Shown: positions 18,171 to 29,700, counted from the stretch's first letter. The stretch: DNA of 64,000 nucleotides from DATAEE01 sp036258175 (GCA_036258175.1 DATAEE010000345.1:1-64000); one strand, 5' to 3'. The notes: generated from the letters alone by a model not told the origin. Numbers and translations: made by a program.

Positions 18171-18761
18171 TCAGCGGCCCGTGAGTTCCTTGGCAATCTT
18201 CTCGGCCTTGTCCGCCAGGTATTTCGCCGCGATCTGATTCCGGGCACTGAGCGCTTCCTGCGCCTGCTGCCTGAAGCGCATCGCCGTGTCGTATTGCTCC
18301 TGACCTTCCTTGCCGAGCTTCCGGTAGTCCACGCGGTCGAGCATCTTCTTGGCGCTCTCGAGAATCTGATTCACGGCCTGGTCGTCGACGGTGTCGGGCG
18401 TCCGGAGCTCGGCGCGCGGCGGAGAGGGCGCCGGCGGCTCTACGGCCGGAATTGGCGGGTCGGGTGGCTTCGCAGCCTCCGGTTTCGGTTCGGATCGATT
18501 CGCCTGCGCGACGTCGCGGCCGCGAGGGGCCGGACGCGGCAGCGGAGGAACCGACTCGCGACGCTCCGGTTCCGGGGTCGGAATCTCGGCCACTTCCGGG
18601 AGCGGCTCGATCAAACGCGGCGGCGGCTCGGGGATTTCCAATGGCGTGGGGTCGGTGCGGGTCTGGGCCCGCGTGGAGGCGCAAGCTGCCGCGCCCGACA
18701 AGGCGCAAACAAGTCCGACAAGCGGCAGCGCAGCGCGAAGAATCATCGCACGCGATTCCAT
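18171..18761 (-). CDS. Proline-rich putative lipoprotein with C-terminal helical domain
   Basis: This 196-residue protein starts with a signal sequence (MILRAALPLVGLVCALSGAA) and a cysteine at about residue 27, a likely though imperfect lipobox. Residues 35-115 are a Pro/Glu-rich spacer (PLEIPEPPPRLIEPLPEVAE), typical of a stalk through the periplasm. Residues about 120-196 form a charged helical unit (DQAVNQILESAKKMLDRVDY, AAKYLADKAEKIAKELTGR) that could bind peptidoglycan or another protein. It begins 2 bp after the stop of the histidine kinase gene, so it is in that operon. The function is unknown. Confidence 0.65.
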   Translation of the reverse strand: MESRAMILRAALPLVGLVCALSGAAACASTRAQTRTDPTPLEIPEPPPRLIEPLPEVAEIPTPEPERRESVPPLPRPAPRGRDVAQANRSEPKPEAAKPPDPPIPAVEPPAPSPPRAELRTPDTVDDQAVNQILESAKKMLDRVDYRKLGKEGQEQYDTAMRFRQQAQEALSARNQIAAKYLADKAEKIAKELTGR

Positions 18762-18763
18762 CT

Positions 18764-20326
18764 TCAGCCCTCGAGCCCCGCTTCCCGGGCGGGCTCGTCT
18801 TCCCGTTCCTTGAGCACCGGAAGCCTCAGCCGGAATTTCGTGCCCCTACCAGGGATGGACTCGACTTCGATGTCGCCGTCGTGCAGCTGGACGATTCTGT
18901 AGACCATCGACAGCCCGATGCCACTGCCCTGACTCCGGGTCGTAAAGTACAGGTCAAATATACGCCCGAGGTGCTCGGGCGCAATCCCGATTCCTGTATC
19001 TTCGACCACGACCTCGACGCGGCCCCGCCCGCCGTTGCGGGCGCTCAGGCGCAAGGTGCCGCCAGTCGGCATGGCCTGCACCGCGTTCAGCGCCAGGTTC
19101 ATCAGGGCCTGGCCGAGCATCGTGGAGTCCCCTTCAATCCTCGGAAGGTTGGGCGGGACCTCCACGCGCAACTCGACCTTCGCGCCACCAGCCTGCGGAT
19201 CCACAACCCGGGCAACTTCCTCGAGGAGACCCTCGATAGCCACCGGTTCCCGCTTCATTTCGCCCGGCCGCGCGAACTTCAAGAAGCCCTGTAAGACCTG
19301 ATCGAGGCGGCGGATCTCGTCGGCGATGACGCCGGCGTGCTTCATGACCTCGCTCTCAGGATCGGACGATGGCGGGACTGGCGTGGCCGGCCCGGCATGT
19401 CCGGCGAGCGCCGGCGCGGGCCGTCGCGCGGTCTGGAGTCGCCCGAGTTTCGTGCGCAGGAGCTCCAGGTGAATCATCATCGCGTTGAGCGGGTTCTTCA
19501 CTTCGTGCGCCAGGCCCGTCAGCAGGCGGCCAAGCGCGACGAGCCGCTGCGAGTACTCGGGCGGCGCCGGCTCCGCCGCCAACCGCTTTGTCAGCGCATC
19601 GAAGGAGGTTCCCAACTCCCGGAACTCGTCGCCGGGCGGAAGGTCGAGACGCACGTCGAGCTCGCCCTTTCCAAGGCGGGAGAGACCGGACTTAATCACG
19701 TGGATTGGCCGGAGGATCCATTGCGCCAGGAGCGTGGAGACCACGAGCGCAATCAGCAGCGAGATCGCCGCCGTCTGCAACGCGTTGGTCAGGCCGTCTT
19801 TGAGCTCGTTTCGGACGAGGAGAGGCGACACGCCGATCCGGATGGAGCCGAAGGTCTCGCTCGGCATGCCCTCGGTGCCCGTCAGAAGCGGCTTGCTGAT
19901 CTCGTAGGTGGTGTCGGAATAGACCGCTCGCAGCTGCTCGACCGCGCTGGCCTCGTCCACCAGCACATTGAGGTCGGCGGCCTCTGCGAGCGGCAGACCC
20001 TCGAGCTTGATGAAGCTGTGCGCGACCGCCGTGCCGTCCGGCTTGACGATTGCCGCGTAAGAGACGTTCGTGGAGTACGCGGCGGCGGATTCGAGGATCG
20101 ATCGGAGGCCCTTGTCGTCGCGAAGCGCGGTATACGGCTCGGCGGCGTCCGGCACTACCTCACGCGCGCGCTGGTAGATGGCGTTCGCGAGCAGATCGCC
20201 GCGGGACTTGGTTTCCTTAAGCGCGACGCGGGCAAGCTCGCCGAGGTGGAGCGCACTCACGGCGACCACCACGATCCCGACGAGCGAAGTGACCGCGGCG
20301 ACCTGGCGGGCTTTGATGCTCAGCAC
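18764..20326 (-). CDS. Membrane sensor histidine kinase (HAMP, HisKA, HATPase)
   Basis: This 520-residue kinase has a first membrane helix at about residues 8-28 and a periplasmic sensor domain at about 30-185 (FGSIRIGVSPLLVRNELKDG). A second helix lies at 186-206, then a HAMP linker (LRPIHVIKSGLSRLGKGELD) and the HisKA box LTGLAHEVKNPLNAMMIHLE with the phosphorylated His. The ATPase domain has NLALNAVQAMPTGG, DTGIGIAPEHLG and GSGIGLSMVYRIVQLHDGDI. The H-E-x-K-N-P-L form is typical of NtrB/AtoS-type kinases that drive sigma-54 activators. Its partner is the NtrC-like regulator encoded just upstream in the same direction (81-bp gap). The lipoprotein downstream may help sensing. Confidence 0.92.
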   Translation of the reverse strand: MLSIKARQVAAVTSLVGIVVVAVSALHLGELARVALKETKSRGDLLANAIYQRAREVVPDAAEPYTALRDDKGLRSILESAAAYSTNVSYAAIVKPDGTAVAHSFIKLEGLPLAEAADLNVLVDEASAVEQLRAVYSDTTYEISKPLLTGTEGMPSETFGSIRIGVSPLLVRNELKDGLTNALQTAAISLLIALVVSTLLAQWILRPIHVIKSGLSRLGKGELDVRLDLPPGDEFRELGTSFDALTKRLAAEPAPPEYSQRLVALGRLLTGLAHEVKNPLNAMMIHLELLRTKLGRLQTARRPAPALAGHAGPATPVPPSSDPESEVMKHAGVIADEIRRLDQVLQGFLKFARPGEMKREPVAIEGLLEEVARVVDPQAGGAKVELRVEVPPNLPRIEGDSTMLGQALMNLALNAVQAMPTGGTLRLSARNGGRGRVEVVVEDTGIGIAPEHLGRIFDLYFTTRSQGSGIGLSMVYRIVQLHDGDIEVESIPGRGTKFRLRLPVLKEREDEPAREAGLEG

Positions 20327-20407
20327 GGCTCAATGCCACCTGCCCAATGGCGAACACCGACTGCTGTCGTTGACGGTCGTAGTTGTACCGCAGTTCTGGC
20401 GGGTGCG

Positions 20408-21787
<1,380 letters not shown>

Positions 21788-21818
21788 GTTAAAGGGCCCA
21801 GTGTACCACCGACCTCAC

Positions 21819-21833
21819 TGGTACGGCAGTTGC
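21819..21833 (+). promoter_or_regulatory. Sigma-54-like promoter (-24/-12)
   Basis: The sequence TGGTAC-GGCAG-TTGC has the GG and GC dinucleotides 10 bp apart, the exact sigma-54 spacing, and differs from TGGCAC-N5-TTGC by one base. Transcription would start near 21845, about 20 nt before the ATG at 21866, with GGAGGA at 21848-21853 as the ribosome site. It lies beside an NtrC-type activator gene. Confidence 0.55.
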
Positions 21834-21865
21834 ACAGCTGAGCTGTCGGAGGAAATTTTACACAT

Positions 21866-22534
21866 ATGCGCACGCGATTACTGATTCTGTCGGCGGCTCT
21901 GGCGGCGGCATGCAGCGCAGCGGCGGCGCCCGATGCGGCGAATCCCGCAGCAGCGCCGGCGGCATCCGCGGCGGAGACCGCGAAATCGCCGTCCGAAGCG
22001 GCTCTCCGGGAGGTCACGATCCCGGCAGGAACCGTCCTGGCTGTCGAACTGCAGTCGGCGGTCGCATCGGACACGAGCTCGGTCGAAGACCCGGTGCGGG
22101 CGCGTTTACGAAAACCCATCATGATTGACGGCGTCGAGGCGCTGCCGGCCGGCAGCAGCCTGCGCGGATTCGTCACCGAGGCGACCCGCTCGGCCCGCGT
22201 CAAGGGACGCGCGCGCGTGGGCTTCCGCTTCAACTCCATCGAGCCCGCCGGTCGCGACGGACGCCTCGATATCCGCACGAACGTGATCTCGCGCGAAGCG
22301 CCCGGCACGAAAAAACAGGATGCCGCCAAGATTGGTATCCCGGCGGCCGGAGGCGCCGTGATCGGCGGCATCGTCGGCGGCGGCGACGGCGCGGCCAAGG
22401 GCGCCGTCATCGGCGGAGCGGCAGGAACCGGCGTGGTCCTGAGCACGCGCGGCAAGGAGGTCCGGTTCGGGCCTGGCGCGGACTTCAGCGTCAAACTTGC
22501 GGCGCCCCTCACTGTGCGCGTTCCCGTGAAGTAG
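21866..22534 (+). CDS. Putative lipoprotein with glycine-zipper segment
   Basis: This 222-residue protein has the signal MRTRLLILSAALAAAC with lipobox Cys16, then an Ala/Pro-rich spacer. A beta-rich domain (VTIPAGTVLAVELQSAVASD, VRARLRKPIMIDGVEALPAG, SLRGFVTEATRSARVKGRAR) resembles the VirB10/TrbI-type fold often found in such proteins. A glycine zipper (GGAVIGGIVGGGDGAAKGAV) can span or associate with a membrane. The gene is preceded by a sigma-54-like promoter and diverges from the NtrC-like regulator, so it is probably an envelope-stress or surface component controlled by that system. The link to regulation is inference. Confidence 0.7.
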   Translation: MRTRLLILSAALAAACSAAAAPDAANPAAAPAASAAETAKSPSEAALREVTIPAGTVLAVELQSAVASDTSSVEDPVRARLRKPIMIDGVEALPAGSSLRGFVTEATRSARVKGRARVGFRFNSIEPAGRDGRLDIRTNVISREAPGTKKQDAAKIGIPAAGGAVIGGIVGGGDGAAKGAVIGGAAGTGVVLSTRGKEVRFGPGADFSVKLAAPLTVRVPVK

Positions 22535-22583
22535 GCGTCCGCGGTTGCAGGATCCACTGCCGATCGTCAATTCTCAATCGGCA

Positions 22584-23327
22584 ATGGATCCTGCCCCTCC
22601 ACCCGAGCCTTCCACCGCTCCGACGCTTACCCGCACGACGGCGCTGCTGGAAGTTCTCCTCTGTTCCGGGTTCCCCACGCAGATAGCTGTAATCGGTTTC
22701 CTCCAGGCCTTTGGCCTCGTGACGGAAAACACGGGAGGACGGCTGTCGCTCCCGTTCGTCATGACGTTGTCGCTCGCGGATACTTTGCTCGTCGTAGGCC
22801 TCGTCCTGCTCTTCCTGCGCGCGCACCGAGAACGCGCTCGGGATGTCCTGGTGGGTCGGCGTCCAGTCGCCGGCGAAGCGGCGCTGGGTCTCGTGCTGGT
22901 GCCGGCCGCTTTCATCATCGCCGTGCTCGTTCTTGGCACCGTTCTGACCGTCGCTCCGTGGCTGAGGAACGTGCCCCGCAACCCGCTCGAGGATCTGCTG
23001 AGGTCTGACGTGGACCGCCTTCTCTTCGGTGTTGTCGTCATCATCGCGGGCGGACTACGCGAGGAAGTCCAGCGCGCGTTCATCCTGCACCGGTTCGAGC
23101 AGCGGCTCGGGGGCGCCGCATTCGGGCTCGTGCTGTTCAGCACGGTGTTCGGACTGGGCCATCTCTCGCAAGGGCAGGACGTCGCCATCGCCACGGCCAC
23201 TCTCGGAGCGTTCTGGGGGGCCACCTACCTCTGGCGCCGCAGCATCGTGGCTCCGGCCGTCAGCCACGCTGGATTCAACGTCCTCGAAATCGTGCGCCAT
23301 ACCATGATGGGCGGCGCGGGCGCTTGA
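22584..23327 (+). CDS. CPBP-family intramembrane glutamic endopeptidase
   Basis: From the ATG at 22584 this is a 247-residue polytopic protein with about six membrane helices. The catalytic motif 1 EExxxR is present in GGLREEVQRAFILHRF. Motif 2 is FGLGHLSQG with its His, and motif 3 is VSHAGFN. These define the CAAX-processing/bacteriocin-self-immunity (Abi) family. An upstream TTG at 22545 adds 13 residues; a 7-bp inverted repeat (TGCCGAT...ATCGGCA, 22558-22583) ends just before the chosen ATG. The gene lies 49 bp after the lipoprotein gene and may share its transcript. The substrate is unknown. Confidence 0.85.
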   Translation: MDPAPPPEPSTAPTLTRTTALLEVLLCSGFPTQIAVIGFLQAFGLVTENTGGRLSLPFVMTLSLADTLLVVGLVLLFLRAHRERARDVLVGRRPVAGEAALGLVLVPAAFIIAVLVLGTVLTVAPWLRNVPRNPLEDLLRSDVDRLLFGVVVIIAGGLREEVQRAFILHRFEQRLGGAAFGLVLFSTVFGLGHLSQGQDVAIATATLGAFWGATYLWRRSIVAPAVSHAGFNVLEIVRHTMMGGAGA

Positions 23328-23339
23328 TGGACCGGTGAA

Positions 23340-23870
23340 TCACATTCTCGTGCGCGGCTGATATTGGATGGTGACGTCAGCCCGTCGGCGAAGCCCTGCC
23401 TTCCAGTCTGCGATGAGAATCTGCCGATCCGCCGGCTGCACCGCGGCGCCGAACCGCTGGTCGAAGTACGTTTCGATGCGCAAGGCGTCGCGCGCGGCCG
23501 CGTGAATTCGTTCGTTGGTGTAGCCGGTGGATGCCATCGCCCTCTGGTATGCCTCGGGCGAAGGGAACCGGGCGCGAATGGCGTCGGCGCGCGCTGCGAT
23601 CGCTTCCTCGGCGGGCTCGGGCGGCGCGTAGCGGTTCACCTCGGCGAGCACGAGCTCACGATCGATGAGTTGATCCAGCGCGGCCTGGATCGGATCGACC
23701 CCGCCGGATCCCGACGGCTGCGGGTCGACCAGCCCGAACGCCATCGCGCCGAACACGTCCGTTTGTGTGACGATCACGCCGTTTACGACGGCGAGGACCC
23801 GATCGATGATCTCGACCGGGGAGACGGCAAGGGTCAGCGCCATCGCCACCGCGAGGATGTTCGGCAGCAA
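23340..23870 (-). CDS. SurA N-terminal-domain-like periplasmic chaperone, no PPIase domain
   Basis: The frame reads EIIDRVLAVVNGVIVTQTDV, the typical opening of SurA/PrsA-type chaperones, then IQAALDQLIDRELVLAEVNR and IHAAARDALRIETYFDQRF. It ends with WKAGLRRRADVTIQY, the terminal strand of SurA-like proteins. No parvulin PPIase domain is present, so this is a chaperone module only. The start is uncertain: the frame is open to 23948 inside the upstream gene, but a TTG at 23870, 2 bp after that gene's stop, gives a signal peptide (LPNILAVAMALTLAVS). It is the last gene of the hslV-to-tamA run and probably helps outer-membrane protein assembly with its neighbours. Confidence 0.7.
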   Translation of the reverse strand: MLPNILAVAMALTLAVSPVEIIDRVLAVVNGVIVTQTDVFGAMAFGLVDPQPSGSGGVDPIQAALDQLIDRELVLAEVNRYAPPEPAEEAIAARADAIRARFPSPEAYQRAMASTGYTNERIHAAARDALRIETYFDQRFGAAVQPADRQILIADWKAGLRRRADVTIQYQPRTRM

Positions 23871-23872
23871 CG

Positions 23873-26767
23873 TCAGAATGCCTGCCCGATCGAAAGGTGA
23901 AACGCCGTCGGAGCCTCGGGACGCCCGGACGGGGTCTCGCGGCGCCACAGCTTGACGCCGAGGTCCACCCGGATCGGTCCGATAGGCGACTGGTATCTCA
24001 ACCCGAATCCGACGCTCGCGCGAATCTCGCCGAAGTCGATGTCAGAGGCGTTTTCGAAGACGTTGCCGGCGTCCAGAAACGCCGCGCCGTCGAGCGCGCC
24101 AATCAGCCGCGCCCGCACCTCCGCGTTCATGATGATGACCGCGTTCCCGCCGAGCGGAAAGTCCTGATCGCTGATTGTTCCCGGCGCGCCCAGCTTGTCC
24201 TGCGCAAAGCCGCGGACGGTCGTGCTTCCCCCGGCGAAGAACCGCTCGCTCGCAGGGAGCTCGCGGAGGCTGGCGACGATGCCGGAGCCGGGCGGCGTCT
24301 CGACCTCGCGCACAAACCCCGTGGCCAGGCCGATGCGCGCAGCGCCCGCGAACACGACCCGCGGCGCAGCGCGGATCAACCGATAGCCGGAGGCCTGGCC
24401 AAACATCTTTACAAACCCGAGCTCCGAGCCGATAGCCCGAGCCGCCACCTCGGCGTCCAGCCCCTGCGTCGATCCCCGCCGAGGGTTGAGGATGTCGTCT
24501 CGCGTATCGCGGAAGATCGCGCCCGCAAAGCTGGACAACCGCACCTGCGGGAACAGACGGTCGATCGGCAGTTCGTCCTCGGGCGGAATCCGCTCGTCGA
24601 ACAGCCGGGTGCGTCCGAGGCTATAGCGTCCGTTGACCCGAATACGGGGCGACAGCAGGCGTACGGCGTCGGCGTTCAACCCAACCCGTCGGAAGTTGAA
24701 CGTTGTCCGGATCGCCTGCTCGGCGAACGCGACGACGGAGACGTCGACGGCCCGCCCGAACGCCCGCGGCTCCCGGTACGTCCCGAGCACTCGGTACTCG
24801 TTGAGACCGTATCCGCCGTCGGTAGGCTCCTCGAACGTGTCGCTTTGCGGGCGGAAGCTGGCGCGCGCGCTGAAGTTGACGGACCGGTTCTTCCCGCCGA
24901 GATTGCGGCGACCGACCTCGAAGAACCCGCGCGGTGCGAACTCGATGCGCTCCTCCGCAAGGCCGTTCGCGCCCAGAACCGTCCGCGTATCCGCCTCGAG
25001 GCCTCCGCCAACGCCGATCGTCGTCGGATCCGCTTCGTCCACGGTCACGATGAGATCGGTCCGGTCGGTGCCGTGCGGCACCTGCAGGATCTCCACGCGC
25101 CGGAAGAGTCCCAGCGCGATCAGCCGGCGACGGCTGTCGAGCAGACCGCTGTAGCCGAGCGGATCGCCCGCCTGCAGGCGCAACTCGTTGCGGATGGTTT
25201 CTTCGCTGGTGCGGCGGTTGCCGACGACGAGGATGTGATCGACGCGAACGACGGGTCCTTCAGCGATCTTGAAAACCAGGTCGGAGGAGGTCCGATCCTC
25301 CGAGAAGATCGGCACAACCTGGATCGACGTCTCGTGGTGACCCCGATTCGCGTACTCGATCAAAAGGGTGTCCCGATCCGCGGCGATCGCCGGCGCGTAG
25401 TAGGGCTGTTCCGGCTGCACTTTCATGCGCGCGCGGATATCCGCCTCGCTGATCGCGGCATTCCCCTCGAGGTGGATCGAACCGACAATCGTGCGGATCC
25501 CCTCGGTGATGTCGAAGCGAACGGCCATATGGCCGATGCCACCGCTCGGCGCCTCGCCGATCTCGAGACGCCCCGGCGTGACCTCGACGCCGTTGAAGCC
25601 ATGCGAGCGGTACAGTTCCTTGATGGCGGCGGCATCCGCCTCGAGCGTCCCCTCCACGAACGGGCTCTCTCGCTGCATGTGCACGAGCTTTTGCAGCGTC
25701 TCGGTCGGCAGGCTGACGTTGCCGGAGATCTCGACACTATCGACGACGTACTTCGGACCACGGCTGACCAGGAAAACCATGAGCAGTTCGGAGCCGCGTT
25801 CGACGCGGTCGGCCGAGACTTGTGCCTTCCAGTAGCCTTCGCCGAACAGGTACGCGGCGATCCGACGCTCGGAATCCTCGACGAGATCCTGGTCGGCCGA
25901 TCCCTCGCGCTCGATTGGTACGAGATCTGCCAACCGGTCCTTCGGCAGCGGGTCGCCGTCAAACACCACACGGACGAGCGGGCCACGAATGACCGTGACC
26001 GTCAGATCGACAACACCGCCATCATCGCGTGGCAACGAGGCGTACGGGATCCTCGCTTCGTAGTAGCGATCCTCGCGGAGGTCCTGCACGCGCTCGGCGA
26101 TCTTGCGATCGAGCTCGAACGGATCATAGACCCCGCCCTCGGCCAATCCGAGGCGGCGCGCGAACGCCGGGCGTTCAGGCTCAGGAAGGCCTTCGATCGT
26201 CAGCGTGCCGATGCGGGCGCGCGGGCCGGCCTCGACACCAAACACGAGGATCGTCCGCTCGGGTCCGTGTTCGAGCTGGACTTCAGGCGTCACGCGCGCG
26301 CCCAAGTAGCCGCGGTCCACCAGGAGTCCCTCCAGCGCGCGAGCCGCCGCTTCGGCGCGGCCAGGCGACGGCGCGCTCCCGAATCGCTCGGTGACGTGGC
26401 GCCGCAAGTCCCCTTTGTCCAACCCGAGATCGCCTCGAAACTCGATTCGCTCGACCGCGTGGATCGGTATGAGGTTGTAGCGCAGGGCGACGCCAGAGCC
26501 GGCGCTCTCCGCGTGCACCTCGACATTCTCGAATCGCCGGAGGCTATAGAGGTGCGCGATCGACTCACGCACGGCCTCGAGCGACAGCGGTGCGCCGACT
26601 CGCGTTTCGACCAACTCGACGAGGGCGGGCTCGTCGCTCTGGCGTCCCTCGATCTCAATCCGGACCGACGCGAGCGGCAGCCCCACGTACGCGGCCGCAG
26701 GCGACGTTTGGGGATAGCCGATCGAAGGGAGAAGGAGCGCGGCGAGCGCGAGGCAGGCAACCTTCAT
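23873..26767 (-). CDS. tamA: BamA/TamA-family outer-membrane assembly protein
   Basis: This 964-residue Omp85 protein has a signal peptide (MKVACLALAALLLPSIGYPQ), then a long row of POTRA repeats (about six or seven by eye) to about residue 560. Repeat signatures include VERIEFRGDLGLDKGDLRRH, ARIGTLTIEGLP, VVDSVEISGNVSLPTETLQK and VDHILVVGNRRTSEETIRNE. The C-terminal 400 residues form the 16-stranded barrel with the conserved TVRGFAQDKLG (RGF motif of strand L6) and the final GVKLWRRE...FHLSIGQAF ending in Phe. It starts where the tamB gene stops (shared base), which favours TamA over BamA, although the POTRA number exceeds the three of TamA in Proteobacteria. The role is insertion of outer-membrane proteins. 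Confidence 0.85.
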   Translation of the reverse strand: MKVACLALAALLLPSIGYPQTSPAAAYVGLPLASVRIEIEGRQSDEPALVELVETRVGAPLSLEAVRESIAHLYSLRRFENVEVHAESAGSGVALRYNLIPIHAVERIEFRGDLGLDKGDLRRHVTERFGSAPSPGRAEAAARALEGLLVDRGYLGARVTPEVQLEHGPERTILVFGVEAGPRARIGTLTIEGLPEPERPAFARRLGLAEGGVYDPFELDRKIAERVQDLREDRYYEARIPYASLPRDDGGVVDLTVTVIRGPLVRVVFDGDPLPKDRLADLVPIEREGSADQDLVEDSERRIAAYLFGEGYWKAQVSADRVERGSELLMVFLVSRGPKYVVDSVEISGNVSLPTETLQKLVHMQRESPFVEGTLEADAAAIKELYRSHGFNGVEVTPGRLEIGEAPSGGIGHMAVRFDITEGIRTIVGSIHLEGNAAISEADIRARMKVQPEQPYYAPAIAADRDTLLIEYANRGHHETSIQVVPIFSEDRTSSDLVFKIAEGPVVRVDHILVVGNRRTSEETIRNELRLQAGDPLGYSGLLDSRRRLIALGLFRRVEILQVPHGTDRTDLIVTVDEADPTTIGVGGGLEADTRTVLGANGLAEERIEFAPRGFFEVGRRNLGGKNRSVNFSARASFRPQSDTFEEPTDGGYGLNEYRVLGTYREPRAFGRAVDVSVVAFAEQAIRTTFNFRRVGLNADAVRLLSPRIRVNGRYSLGRTRLFDERIPPEDELPIDRLFPQVRLSSFAGAIFRDTRDDILNPRRGSTQGLDAEVAARAIGSELGFVKMFGQASGYRLIRAAPRVVFAGAARIGLATGFVREVETPPGSGIVASLRELPASERFFAGGSTTVRGFAQDKLGAPGTISDQDFPLGGNAVIIMNAEVRARLIGALDGAAFLDAGNVFENASDIDFGEIRASVGFGLRYQSPIGPIRVDLGVKLWRRETPSGRPEAPTAFHLSIGQAF

Positions 26768-29700
26768 CAGAAGGTGTGGCGCACCCGGAAGTCTATCGCG
26801 TAGGTGCCGTCTTCGTTGCGCGACACGACGTACGACACGCGGTCGCTGTGGTCGTACTCGAGCAGAATGATCTGGTCCGACCGCGACTGGCCGAGCGCGC
26901 GCGAGTAGGTCACGAACAGCCGGTTGGAGATGCGCTTGCCGATCGTGAGGCGCGCCGCGGCGTTGACCGACTGCAGGTTGAGGTCGCCGATGAGCGGCGT
27001 GATCTGAACGGTATCGACCCCGAACGTCTGCTCGACGGCCCGGCCGACTGGGGCGGCGAATGGGTTCGTCGCCTGGCGCGCGATGAGCGCGCCGAGCAGA
27101 TCCTGTTCCGACGCTTGCGGCGACTGCACCGCCCGCAGGTCGGCACGCAGCGGATCCACGGGCTCGCCGAGGAGCAGCGAGAGCACGTCCACTTCGGGCA
27201 GCGGCGGATCCGACATCAGGTTCGGGGTCATCTTGTCGGCCGTGCCGGAGACGCTGACCGTGACGCGGTACGTCTGACCGGGCACACGTACGCGGGTTTC
27301 CGCCTCGATATCGAAGAACGGCTCGATCTTCGTCGGGTTCGCGAAGTCGATCGATCCGCGCGTCACGAGATACCGGTTGCCCTCGAAGAACAGCTCGCCG
27401 CGCTCGATCGTCGCATGGCCAAAGAGCAGCGGCCGATCGTAGGTTCCCGCGAGCGTCAGGTCGGCGCTCGAGACAATCCGCGCGATGTTGTTCTCCACGC
27501 GCATCGTCGACGGCGCGACGATGCGAACGTCGAAGCGAACCGGAAAGGTGGACGGACCGGTGGGCACTGGTGAGACGGCGTTATCGCCACCCAGGTTGAA
27601 CAGCCCGGCGCTCGTCTCGAATCGACGGGTCCACGTAGCGCTTCGCACGCTGACCGTTCCGGCGAGCGTCGGCCCTTTGACCGGTCCGCGCAGTGCGAGA
27701 TCGGCATCAACGATCGACGTAAACCCTTCGGGATACCGCAGCCGCATGCGCTCACCAGTGGCGGTCAGGTTCAAGTCGCCGGGCTGAAACCCCTTGAGCG
27801 CGACTCGTCCGGCAAACCTGACGTCGCCGCCGCCCAGCCGCGCGACGAGATCGTCGACCCTCACGCCCGCTGCATCGAACGAGAGCCGGCCGTTGATATT
27901 GTCGAGGCCGTGCGGCAGCGAGAAGTGCCGCACGCGCCCGTTCGCAATCGCCGCGCGGCCTGAGAAAACCGGTTCGTCGAGGGATCCCTTGATCTCGGCG
28001 ACGACCTCGGCCGTGCCCGCGCTCCGAATGTCACGGAAGAAGCCCTGCAGCAGCCCGAGGCTCGCATCGCCTGTCGCACGGACAGCGATCTGGCGATCGT
28101 GCAAGCCGATCTCCCCAGAAAGATCGAGCTGCGTGCCTTCGCCGGCGAGGCGGAGCTGGCCAATCCGGACGGCATGCCGGTCGAGCGCGAGCCGTATGGG
28201 TCCCTCGTTCCGGACGCGGTAGTCGAATAGCTTGAGCTGCAAGTCGTCAACGGTTGTATCGACCAGCAGATGATCGACGTCGGTCAGTTGCCCGGTGATG
28301 CGAAGCGAACCGCTCACGACCGCGGTGGTGAAGGGCGACATCCTCGGCACGAGGAAGCGGACGTACGGATCCAGCGAGCTCTCCACGAATCGAAACGACA
28401 GCTCGGCATCCGATTCCGGCGTCAGCGCGATCCGGCCGGAGCCCGAAACCGAGAGGCGGGGCGACGCGGCTTCCAGCTCGATCGTCATCAGCTCGCCGCG
28501 AACGCCGAGCCGCGCCGTAACCTGCCCGATGCCCTCGTCGCCGGCGAAGAGGTCGTCGATCCGGCCGCGGAGGTCGTAGCGCGGCTCGTCGAACGTGCCG
28601 CTGCCGGAAGCCGTGAACTGCAACGTGCCCGACAACGGCGCAAGTGGGAAGGCCAGCGTGTCCATTCGTTCGACCGGAAGCCGTCGTCCGTCGGCGTCGA
28701 AGGAATACGTGCCGTTCCAACCCACGTACGCGGCGCCGGTAATGGTCCCGCTTCCTTTGCGGACCTCGATTCCATCCAGGCGAACGCCCGACCCTTCGAA
28801 GCGCAGCCCGGCGGTCGACGTCTCGAACGTTTCGCCGTACGCCACGCCCTGGTCGATGGTCATCTTTCCAAAGCCGTTGGGGGTCTCGTAGTTGCCGAAG
28901 AGATGAAACTCGCCTGATACGAAGCCTTCGACCGGGTAGTCGTACAGCTCGAACGCGGTTCTCAGGTCCGACAGGGGGCGTCGCACGAGCGAAACGCGCG
29001 CGTCGATTTCCTGTCCGCCATCCCGACGCGGATACCCGAGCGAGAACCGGCCGGAGGGTACGCGGATCCCAGACGGACCGTCGGTAATCAGGCCATCGGT
29101 GATATCCGCGTAACTGTTTTCGATCGCCACCTTCGCGCGGCCGCGTCCCCAGCGCACGTTCCAGGCGCGCAGGCCGTAGCCGTCGAACGCGCCTTCGATG
29201 CGCGGCCTCGCGAACGACTTCGTCATCACACCATCGAACTCGCCGTAGCCGGCGACCGGCACCGCCGAGGCGCTCGACCCGAACGCGTTGAGGATGCCGA
29301 CCATCAGCCGATCGCTTTCCTGCCAGTCGGCGCTCGTCACATGAAATGGAATGTTCGAGCTGTCGCCGTATGCCGTGCGACCGCTGAACTCGACGTAGGT
29401 CCGGGCCGTCGCCGACCAGCTCCGATCGAGTTCAATCCAGTCAGGACCGAGGCGATACACGATCGCGCCGCCAACCGGCAGATAGCCCAGGGGCAGGTGC
29501 GGGTTGAACGGCCCTGACTGCGCTCCGGCGGACTCCGCGTCGGCGAGCGCGGCACGCACGAGTGTTCGACCCTGGAGTCGAGTGTCGGGCGGTGGTTCGA
29601 CCAGGACCTCTCCTCCTCCCGTGCGTTCGGCGAAACGGCCGACCGGCCACTCGAGCAGGTTGCGTCCGGTCGCACGGCCTGCGATTCGAAGTCCCCCCTT

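Noticed and set aside
23897..26803. A 968-codon open frame on the plus strand opposite the BamA/TamA gene
   Set aside because: It is an exact antisense shadow of a clear Omp85 gene in GC-rich DNA, rich in Arg/Ala with no domain or signal.
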